From positions 1-8,944 of the forward strand of contig JAHFAP010000126.1 in NCBI GenBank assembly GCA_023250495.1: 8,944 bases of DNA, written 5' to 3'. Of this stretch, positions 1 through 5,438 are shown one piece after another. The position numbers and the translations under genes are program-made. The notes under the pieces are model-generated. The model worked only from the letters and a program-made list of their open reading frames with translations, ran no database searches and was not told the DNA's origin. The DNA is from Deltaproteobacteria bacterium. GTDB taxonomy: Bacteria > Desulfobacterota > Binatia > UBA9968. Position 1 is the first letter of the stretch; each line of letters begins with the position of its first letter.

Positions 1-99
1 ATGCAACGCGGGAGGATTCTCAATCCGCGCGATCTCGCGCAAACCCCCGGCTGGGCAAAGCCGATCGTCGTCGCCGCGATCAAGTCAAGCGGGCGCTGA
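1..99 (+). pseudogene. RidA-family (YjgF/YER057c/UK114) N-terminal fragment, decayed
   Basis: An ATG at the first base opens a 32-codon frame ending in TGA at 97-99. Its peptide begins MQRGRILNPRDLAQTPGWAK, which resembles the N-terminus of RidA-like proteins (Arg/Ile-Asn-Pro...Pro-Gly-trp/tyr, then a hydrophobic strand). RidA-type enzymes hydrolyse reactive enamine/imine intermediates and are normally about 120-150 aa, so this would be only the first quarter. Past the stop, pieces that could continue the family appear in other frames: a GR-LI-P-A-A-L-like stretch near 88-130 in frame 3, and a DNLRAR stretch near 135-155 in frame 2. This suggests several frameshifts. It could instead be a chance ORF, and because it begins at the window edge an upstream start cannot be excluded. 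The match is from memory of the family pattern only. Confidence 0.35.
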
Positions 100-259
100 T
101 TCCCGGCCCGGCAGCGGCGCTGCGCGGCGGGACAACTTGCGAGCGCGTGCGCTGCCGTCGGCGTCGTAGGCGTGAGTCCTATGGTTGAATGTCGCAGTGA
201 CAAGCGAGGAACGATTGGCTCAAGGTCAGGGCTCGATGCCTGATTCTATTCTCCTCGAA

Positions 260-646
260 TCACAAAGGCCAAGATCTGACCCTCTTCCCTCCTAAGATTT
301 TCATGCAGGAAGCCGCGCAGGAAAGGCTTAACACGTGGGCGGCAAGAGATACGGTTCCGCGATAATGGGAATTCCATCAACGCGCATCCACCGATCCGCT
401 TGGTGTGTAGTACCCGACTATGCCGTCGCGCCGGTCGGTTGGTGTCAGGGCGGAGCCATCGGCTGTTCCGTGATCTTTCCCGACGAATATGATTCGTGGC
501 GATCGCGTCCCGTAGAGGGCGCCGACATATGTCGCGCAGAACGAAGGGCTGGCGAGAAGCTTGCAGCATTGCCTCGGTGTCGTAGGTGGAAGGGCGGGGT
601 CACGAGCCCAACGGTCGTACTCCCCAACGAAGTCCCTAAGCGTCAT
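260..646 (-). pseudogene. Interrupted gene of an unrecognised Cys-containing family (in-frame TGA)
   Basis: Reading leftward from ATG at 646-644 (GGAG about 11 nt upstream; a GTG at 670 is the alternative start), the peptide runs MTLRDFVGEYDRWARD, then a Cys-Cys pair and a Cys in a CKLLASPSFCATYVGALYG stretch, then PRIIFVGKDHGTADGS. It meets a TGA at 379-377. The same frame continues past the TGA with WNSHYRGTVSLAAHVLSLSC, which reads like the natural next part of one protein (hydrophobic-aromatic, HYRG, Cys), and ends at TGA 262-260. A neighbouring frame then carries REEGQILAFVIRGE to about 246, so a second lesion near 305 is possible. The RI-FVG-[DH]-G strand-turn recalls the uracil-DNA-glycosylase-like fold, which often carries Fe-S cysteines, but this is a loose analogy. 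Probably a dying gene; the function is not known to me. Confidence 0.5.
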
Positions 647-685
647 TCGCGGTATTCGCTCCAGTGCCACCTAAGTATTAAGTGA

Positions 686-757
686 GCTGCGACTGGCGGA
701 ATCATCGCCAGCGGCCTATCCTAGAAACCATCGGTACCCATTTCAAGCAGAATTTCA
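686..757 (+). repeat. Direct repeat copy A (about 72 bp)
   Basis: This stretch aligns with 2057-2125 in the same orientation. By eye roughly 60 of 69 aligned bases match, with a 3-base gap near 708-711. The longest exact blocks are ATTTCAAGCAGAATTTCA (740-757, matching 2108-2125) and CGGCCTATCCTAG (712-724). Both copies can be read as a similar peptide (CD-R----RPIL--I---FKQNF), so the repeat might derive from a coding sequence such as a transposase. No start, stop or family is recognisable, and a non-coding origin is equally possible. It lies between the broken gene at 646-260 and the 3' end of the Nmad3-like gene. Confidence 0.7.
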
Positions 758-915
758 CGCGGCGGAAACGGGACATTCAACTTTTCCTCGAGACTATCGT
801 CGCCTCGCACGAACTGAAGCCGATGTGCCTAACAGAAAATCAGAATGTCCCCTTTTCTCCACCCTGTCCGGTTGGGCCTTTGGCTTATCCCAGTTTTGCT
901 CGCCGTTTTGCGTCT
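758..915. other. Gene-free spacer after repeat copy A
   Basis: No convincing gene was seen here. An open frame from 682 to 939 passes through repeat A and this spacer, but it has no ribosome binding site, no recognisable motif, and low-complexity Pro/Ser/Phe content towards its end. The stretch separates the 3' end of the Nmad3-like gene (TAA at 918-916) from the repeat. No T-tracted hairpin terminator for that gene was found. Confidence 0.4.
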
Positions 916-1767
916 TTAGGTCTCGGTAGTGGCCTTTAGGATAAGACGTCGCGCCCAAGATATCGCCTCAGGGTAATCGCGCGAGTCCAAGACGAACTCT
1001 TGACCACGACCGGCTGACTCTAAGATCGTATAATTGCCTTTCCGTCGGAAGGATGCCTTATCGGGATGATACGTCAATGGGACGCAGCCATTGCGGGGGT
1101 AGAGCCAGCCAGGTAACCGCCACCGCCTGCGGTTGTGGCTGTTCGGTGCCGTAAGACGGAGATACTCATGGTAACGCGTGAACTGGCCACCGCCTGGTAT
1201 GCCAGGCAGATTATCCGCGAAGTCAAGTCTGTCACTACCGAGGTAAGCTGTGCCATAGCCGCCGCGAAAGTGTGGATGATAACGTGCCCAAGGGATGTCT
1301 GAAAGCTTGCGATCAGTACAGGGGACTATTGCGCCGACCTGCAACCAACCGTAAATAACGTGTAGGTCGGGTGCATCGGGTCTGTAGTGATATCTGCCAT
1401 CCCTCAGCTCAGCTTCCCGAAACCAGCCAAAGAATAGAAACAAATCTCCGACCGTGACACCGCAGGTCTTTAAATGGGAGTCGGCAGCGCCGGCCTGGCC
1501 AAAGATGGGTCTCCATCCAGGCTTCCTAGGGTAGATACCGGGCAGAATATCCGGATCCAAGTGAATTTGTCGCTTCGAGTGAAGTGCCCCACCGGATAGG
1601 TCTTCCACGAGCTTGCCAAGCGAGACTTTGCGGAAGGTCAAATCGGCATACGTGATCTCGCTCTGACGGTCGGGGATCGGAAGTGACACCAGCGAGCCGT
1701 TTAGGAAGGGGCTTGCTAACCCACCGGAACTCGAATCAACCCCTTTTCTACTGAGAATGACGCGCAT
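916..1767 (-). CDS. Nmad3-like putative nucleotide modification protein
   Basis: Intact 283-aa soluble protein. Conserved-looking blocks occur along its whole length: MRVILSRKGVDSSSGG at the N-terminus, SLPIPD (28-33), HLDPDI (69-74), GWRPIFGQAGAADSHL (84-99), GVTVGDLFLFFGWFRE (103-118), HVIYGWLQVG (136-145), HPHF (164-167), RLTAP (204-208), WRLPGW (216-221) and GRGQEFVLD (253-261). I recognise this as the pattern of the 'Nucleotide modification associated domain 3' family, which was predicted by comparative genomics to act with phage and bacterial base-modification systems; its biochemistry is, as far as I know, undefined. The assignment rests on memory, not a search. The start is the ATG that begins directly with the conserved block; no strong Shine-Dalgarno precedes it. 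No helicase, methyltransferase or glycosyltransferase partner is visible in the window, and the gene sits among repeats and decayed genes, which suggests horizontal acquisition. Confidence 0.65.
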   Translation of the reverse strand: MRVILSRKGVDSSSGGLASPFLNGSLVSLPIPDRQSEITYADLTFRKVSLGKLVEDLSGGALHSKRQIHLDPDILPGIYPRKPGWRPIFGQAGAADSHLKTCGVTVGDLFLFFGWFREAELRDGRYHYRPDAPDLHVIYGWLQVGAIVPCTDRKLSDIPWARYHPHFRGGYGTAYLGSDRLDFADNLPGIPGGGQFTRYHEYLRLTAPNSHNRRRWRLPGWLYPRNGCVPLTYHPDKASFRRKGNYTILESAGRGQEFVLDSRDYPEAISWARRLILKATTET

Positions 1768-1782
1768 GGTGGCTATTGCGAG

Positions 1783-2049
1783 CTAATACAAACGCATTAA
1801 GTAAGTTGACATTGGAGAGGAGCAAGCCTTCCGGCTGTGGTCAATAGGCCGGTGCTTTGAGGGCCGCCACCCCGTCCCCTTAGCGTGGCACCTCCATCGG
1901 TTAGGGCCTGTGGTTCGACTTTGCTCACCACCGTGAGACCTATCGAAGGGCCGGAACCTTTACGTCCCTGTGCCCACGGCCTTCAGGCTCACTCCTCTCC
2001 ATGCTCCCAGCGCCGTCTTACGTAACATTTGTAAACACGTTTGTATTAG
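1783..2049. mobile_element. 267-bp palindromic element, MITE-like or structured RNA locus
   Basis: The ends are an exact 12-bp inverted repeat: CTAATACAAACG at 1783-1794 and CGTTTGTATTAG at 2038-2049. Inside lies a second, longer inverted repeat: 1813-1843 pairs with 1971-2001, with about 24 of 31 positions matching and a perfect 10-bp core TGGAGAGGAG / CTCCTCTCCA. A TTA-GTAAG motif between the two arms is also shared on both sides, so the arms look like one inverted repeat with an insertion of about 18 bp in the right arm. No frame through the element is convincingly coding, because stops occur in the candidate frames. Nested long inverted repeats without a gene fit a non-autonomous transposable element, or an RNA with a long basal stem. 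Target-site duplications were not found. The element ends 15 bp from the start codon of the Nmad3-like gene and 7 bp before repeat copy B. Confidence 0.6.
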
Positions 2050-2056
2050 TAAGCGG

Positions 2057-2125
2057 GCTGCGATGGGCGGAGTCGTCGTCGGCCTATCCTAGGAGCCATC
2101 AGTATCGATTTCAAGCAGAATTTCA
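2057..2125 (+). repeat. Direct repeat copy B (about 69 bp)
   Basis: Second copy of the repeat at 686-757, in the same orientation and about 1.37 kb away, so the two copies bracket the Nmad3-like gene and the palindromic element. It begins 7 bp after the right end of that element. In the frame matching copy A it reads CDGRSRRRPILGAISIDFK; the frame stays open to about 2295 but has no start codon. The copies diverge after 757 and 2125, which marks the edge of the repeated unit. Confidence 0.7.
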
Positions 2126-2254
2126 TTCTAATATCGCTCGCGAACAAAAGCTTTCGCAAAGCGGAGATTCCAAACTCCGGCCAACGCATACTCCAAACCA
2201 GCAGATCGGGTCAAGCATTTTTCCCTTTTACGCTGTCCCCTTCAAGAGAGTTGG
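2126..2254. other. Gene-free spacer upstream of the ubiD-like gene
   Basis: No gene, tRNA or clear hairpin was seen between repeat copy B and the candidate promoter of the decarboxylase gene. Open frames crossing it lack ribosome binding sites and family-like motifs. It marks the change from the repeat-rich accessory stretch to the compact metabolic block. Confidence 0.4.
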
Positions 2255-2284
2255 TTGACAAGGTGAGGGGTCGGAACGTATGGT
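2255..2284 (+). promoter_or_regulatory. Candidate sigma-70 promoter for the UbiD-family gene
   Basis: A perfect -35 hexamer TTGACA (2255-2260) is followed after 18 bp by TATGGT (2279-2284), matching four of six -10 consensus bases. Transcription would start near 2291, leaving a leader of about 35 nt before the ATG at 2326. No operator palindrome was identified. Prediction by consensus only. Confidence 0.4.
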
Positions 2285-2313
2285 TGGTTCATAGCTGAAT
2301 CGCCTTGGCAGGC

Positions 2314-2320
2314 AAGGAGA
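2314..2320 (+). promoter_or_regulatory. Ribosome binding site deciding the UbiD start
   Basis: AAGGAGA lies 5 nt before ATG 2326. This makes ATG 2326 the likely start rather than the in-frame TTG at 2305, which would place the Shine-Dalgarno sequence inside the coding region. Confidence 0.7.
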
Positions 2321-2325
2321 GAATC

Positions 2326-3840
2326 ATGGCACGGCCGGAAAAAGTAAGCGCTGCGCAACCCCAAGCGGTTCGACAGGCTCACCGCCCTGAGGGAAATCGA
2401 AGGGTCGCCTATCGCGGCCTGCGCGACTGGATCGAGCAGGTCGATAAGATGGGCGAGCTGCGGCGCATCAACGGCGCCCATTGGGACAGAGAGATGGGCG
2501 CGACCACGCAGATGCTGACAGAGAGCAGCAAAGGGAAGGCGCCGGCGATTCTCTTCGATGAGGTTCCAGGTTACGCAAAGGGTTTTAGAACGCTCTACGG
2601 CCAATTCTCCTCCATCAAGAGAGTCGCGCTGACCCTTGGCCTGCCGCTGGAATACGAGCGCAAGGTGGACATCGTCAAGGCCTATCACGAGCGCATGCAA
2701 AACATGAAGGTGATCAAGCCGAAGTTCGTCAAGAGCGGACCTGTTCTGGATCAGGTCCTCGAAGGCGCTGACGTCGATGTCCTCAAGTTCCCCGTGCCCA
2801 TACATCACGAGCTCGATCAAGCGCGATACATCGGGACTGCGGATCTGGTCATCACCAAAGACCCCGATAGTGATTGGTACAATCTGGGCGCCTATCGCTG
2901 CCAGGTCTATGACGGCAAGACGGTCGGCTGTCAGATCACCGAAGGGAAGCATGGACGGATCCACCGTGACAAATATTTTGAGCGGGGCCAGAGCATGAAA
3001 GTTGCCGTCGTGTGCGGGCAGGATCCTCTTCTTTACATGCTCTCGGCGAGTCCTCTTCCACGAGGGGTCTCAGAATATGATTTCGCGGGCGGGCTCAGAG
3101 GAGAGCCGGTGGAAGTTGTCAAAGGTCCCTACACGGGTTTTCCGATACCCGCGGATGCCGAAATCGTCATCGAGGGCGAGGCGGTGCCCGGACACGTCAA
3201 GCCGGAAGGCCCGTTCGGCGAATGGATGGGTTATTACTCCGACGACGTCGTTCCGCGTCCCTACATCGACGTGAAGACTGTTCTCTACCGCGACAACCCG
3301 ATTCTCACCTGCGCGCCGCAGCACAAGCCTGTGGATGAGACCGGCCTGCTCAAGGGAATCGGGGGCGCGGCGGAGATCTGGCAGGCGCTCGAAGCTTGTG
3401 GTTTGCCGGAAATCCTCGGCGTGTGGAATCACGAGGGCGCGCCGGCCACGCGCTTCACGGCGATTCAGATCCGCCAGCGCTACCCCGGCCATGCGCGCAA
3501 CGTTTTGCACGTGGCTGCGAACTGCGCGGCCGGGGCGTACAACGGCAAATGGACGGTCGTGGTGGATGAGGATATCGATTGCTCCGACCTGGATCAGGTG
3601 CTGTGGGCGATGTCCACGCGCTTCGATCCGGTTACCGACATCGACATCATCCAGAAGGCTTGGTCATCCGGACGAGACCCGATGTTTCTCCCCGGAAATT
3701 TTAACAACCGGATTCTCATAGATGCCTGCATTCCGTACGACCGGAAAGCGAAAGGGAAATTTTCCACGGTCGTCGATGTGAGCCCGGAGCTGCGGGCGAA
3801 GCTCAAAGCCAAGTTCGCTAAGATCTTTGCTTCAACTTAG
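2326..3840 (+). CDS. UbiD-family prenylated-FMN-dependent decarboxylase
   Basis: A 504-aa protein of normal UbiD length. UbiD enzymes use prenyl-FMN, made by a UbiX partner not present here, for reversible decarboxylation of aromatic or alpha,beta-unsaturated acids in the cytoplasm. The catalytic Glu-Arg-Glu set is visible: R191 in GAYR, then E294 and E299 in EGPFGE, matching R173, E277 and E282 of Aspergillus Fdc1. Likely metal and phosphate ligands are N186, H209 (in GKHGRIH) and E250 (in GVSEYDFAGG). Other UbiD-like stretches are DPLLYMLSASPLPRG, CAPQHKPVDE and PGHARNV. Residues about 12-24 (around AVRQAHRPEG) are encoded by a REP-like palindrome and lie before the conserved start of the fold near RRVAYRGLRDW; this tail may be an acquired, unstructured extension. 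The gene ends 9 bp inside the convergent rhodanese gene. The family is clear; the substrate (hydroxybenzoate, cinnamate, other aryl acid) cannot be told. I give no symbol because ubiD implies quinone synthesis. Confidence 0.93.
   Translation: MARPEKVSAAQPQAVRQAHRPEGNRRVAYRGLRDWIEQVDKMGELRRINGAHWDREMGATTQMLTESSKGKAPAILFDEVPGYAKGFRTLYGQFSSIKRVALTLGLPLEYERKVDIVKAYHERMQNMKVIKPKFVKSGPVLDQVLEGADVDVLKFPVPIHHELDQARYIGTADLVITKDPDSDWYNLGAYRCQVYDGKTVGCQITEGKHGRIHRDKYFERGQSMKVAVVCGQDPLLYMLSASPLPRGVSEYDFAGGLRGEPVEVVKGPYTGFPIPADAEIVIEGEAVPGHVKPEGPFGEWMGYYSDDVVPRPYIDVKTVLYRDNPILTCAPQHKPVDETGLLKGIGGAAEIWQALEACGLPEILGVWNHEGAPATRFTAIQIRQRYPGHARNVLHVAANCAAGAYNGKWTVVVDEDIDCSDLDQVLWAMSTRFDPVTDIDIIQKAWSSGRDPMFLPGNFNNRILIDACIPYDRKAKGKFSTVVDVSPELRAKLKAKFAKIFAST
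2369..2401 (+). repeat. REP-like palindrome inside the UbiD coding region
   Basis: The segment starts TTCGACAGGCTCACCGCCCT and ends TCGAA. TTCGA at 2369-2373 pairs with TCGAA at 2397-2401, and an inner CTCA/TGAG stem closes a 6-base loop. The TTCGACAGGCTCACC core, read here as VRQAHRPEG, is a motif I know as a high-copy intergenic palindrome in many soil and sediment genomes. Here it is in frame within the first 26 codons of the decarboxylase gene. Only one copy was seen in the window, so its repeat status is from memory. Confidence 0.5.
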
Positions 3841-5424
3841 CCGGCGGCGCTTTTTCCCCAGCGCGATCTCCCACTCAAGGTAGCTTCTCATCGCGCTCTT
3901 GTCGCCGGTCATCGAAGCGGACAGAACGACGTCGTTTGGCTCAACCAGCGCCTTCGTGAGTCCCGTTTCCAAAGGCTGTCCCGCGCTCTGCCAACTCTGC
4001 ATCCCGCCTTCAACGACGCAGACATTCTTGTAACCAAGCTCCGTGAGAGTCGCGCCTGCGAGGGTGGACTGCTCGCCATTAGGACAGATGACGAGGATCG
4101 GCTGTTGGCGGTTCGGGTAGAGTTGGGGAATCTTCTCTTCCAGCCAGCCGCGGGAAATCCACGCGGCTCCGGGAAGATGGCCCTGCTCGTATTCCGCGCT
4201 CAAGCCGGCATCGAGGATCAGGAGATCTTTTGAGTTGGCCAGGCGTGATTCAAGCTCCTGACAACTTATGAGGCTGACAAGAGAGCGGGCGCGCTCGATT
4301 CCGAGCACCGACTTCGCCGGTTGACCGGCTTCAAGCTCGTGGCCGCTTTTCACCCATCCTTCGATTCCTCCCCTGAGCACGAAACTATTTCTGAAACCCA
4401 TCTCGCGGTACCAGTAGGCGGCCATTGTGGCCCTTGCTGTCCGGTCGCAGGTGAAAACGATGGCGCCATCTCGCACGGCGATGTAATCGTCCGCGCGCTG
4501 TACAGCCTGACCGCCCGGAACCGAAAGGAAATCGGGAATATGTCCAGAGACGTATTCTTCGAAAGAGCGAACGTCTATAGGATAGAGCGTCTTCCGGTCT
4601 CGCTGGCTCAGGAGATTTCTAAGATCCGAAACCGAGATAAAGGGAATGTTTTCTGCGTTTGCGATCCGTGCGGCCAGCTCTTCCGCCGCGGAGCGACTCA
4701 TTTCTGATGGCCCATAAGACTTTCGGTTCGGATGGCGCTCCAGCTCAAGCCCTGCCAGAAGCCATCCCATCGTCCCATTTTTAAGGGCAAAGACGTTGGA
4801 GAGACCAAGACGACGGAGAGTTTGCGTCCCGATGATGCTGCGCGTGCGGCCGGCGCAATTTATAACAACGGTCGCCTGTGGATCCCTTTTGAGTTCTTCA
4901 GCCCAAAGAATGAGATCTCCACCGGGGATGTTTACTCCACCAGGTATGCAGAAGCGCCGGTATTCGTCCGGTGTGCGCGCGTCAAGGAGAAGAACGCGTT
5001 CGCCGCGGTGAGTACGGGCTTGAAGCTCTTGAGGTGCGATCTCTGGAACTCTGCGCTCGATGTGGATTTTCTCGCCGAACTCTTTGCTCGGTACGTTGAT
5101 GCCGGTCGCAAGGAAATAGCCGGACTTCTGCCAGGCGGGAACGCTGCCTTCGAGCAGCTGAACGTTGCGGTAGCCAAAAAAGCTGAAGGTAGCTGCGGCC
5201 AGCTTCTCCCGCTCCCTCCCATCACCAACAACGATGATGGGAGTATCCAGATCGGGAACTAACTCTCTTACGCGAAACTCGATATCGCGCCGTGGCAGCG
5301 ACGTCGCGCCGGGAATGTGGCCGAGGTTATACTCGCCCGGCTCGCGGACATCTAAGAGAGCATAGCTCTCACCGTTGTCTATGAGTCGCTTCAGCGAGTC
5401 GCAGGAGATGGGCGCGATCGTCAT
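3832..5424 (-). CDS. Four-domain rhodanese-like sulfurtransferase
   Basis: A 530-aa protein with four tandem rhodanese domains (about 5-105, 126-232, 260-365 and 382-488), each with the D-x-[RG]...E-[YF]...(G-H/C)-[IL]-P entry motif: D25, D148, D284 and D405. Rhodaneses carry sulfane sulfur on a loop cysteine. Domain 2 has C190-AGRT-R195, domain 3 C326-DRTA-R331 and domain 4 C447-PNGE-Q452. Domain 1 has G67-DGRE-R72 with no cysteine and is probably structural. There is no signal peptide, so it is likely cytoplasmic. The C-terminus after residue 500 adds a short basic tail ending KKRRRLS. I chose ATG 5424 because it leads straight into the first domain; the longer frame from 5586 would overlap the MFS gene with residues that are only that gene read out of frame. 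The start has no clear Shine-Dalgarno and lies 14 nt after the MFS stop, suggesting translational coupling in one operon. The last 9 bp overlap the end of the UbiD gene. Confidence 0.9.
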   Translation of the reverse strand: MTIAPISCDSLKRLIDNGESYALLDVREPGEYNLGHIPGATSLPRRDIEFRVRELVPDLDTPIIVVGDGREREKLAAATFSFFGYRNVQLLEGSVPAWQKSGYFLATGINVPSKEFGEKIHIERRVPEIAPQELQARTHRGERVLLLDARTPDEYRRFCIPGGVNIPGGDLILWAEELKRDPQATVVINCAGRTRSIIGTQTLRRLGLSNVFALKNGTMGWLLAGLELERHPNRKSYGPSEMSRSAAEELAARIANAENIPFISVSDLRNLLSQRDRKTLYPIDVRSFEEYVSGHIPDFLSVPGGQAVQRADDYIAVRDGAIVFTCDRTARATMAAYWYREMGFRNSFVLRGGIEGWVKSGHELEAGQPAKSVLGIERARSLVSLISCQELESRLANSKDLLILDAGLSAEYEQGHLPGAAWISRGWLEEKIPQLYPNRQQPILVICPNGEQSTLAGATLTELGYKNVCVVEGGMQSWQSAGQPLETGLTKALVEPNDVVLSASMTGDKSAMRSYLEWEIALGKKRRRLS

Positions 5425-5438
5425 AGGGCAAGGAGAAG

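Noticed and set aside
377..379. Selenocysteine or other recoding of the in-frame TGA
   Set aside because: No convincing SECIS-like hairpin was seen next to it, the following residue pattern does not suggest a redox site, and a further frame shift nearby points to decay.
335..685. 116-aa plus-strand frame opposite the TGA-broken gene
   Set aside because: The minus strand shows coherent protein-like motifs on both sides of the TGA, while this frame shows none.
1783..2049. End of an IS110-type element with bridge RNA, or a group II intron
   Set aside because: The nested inverted repeats and lack of a gene are suggestive, but no transposase, reverse transcriptase or diagnostic RNA motif was seen, so only a MITE-like or structured-RNA label is supported.
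2001..2258. 85-aa plus-strand frame across the right arm of the palindrome and repeat copy B
   Set aside because: It runs through repeat structure, lacks a ribosome binding site, and differs in frame from the peptide-like similarity between the two repeat copies.
2305..2325. TTG start adding 7 residues to the UbiD protein
   Set aside because: It lies upstream of the AAGGAGA ribosome binding site, which is well placed for ATG 2326.
2242..2964. 240-aa minus-strand frame opposite the UbiD gene
   Set aside because: It mirrors a well-conserved coding region in GC-rich DNA; no family-like sequence or ribosome binding site.
4321..5262. Plus-strand frames of 128 and 176 aa opposite the rhodanese gene
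   Set aside because: Shadows of the rhodanese reading frame, whose domain motifs are unambiguous.
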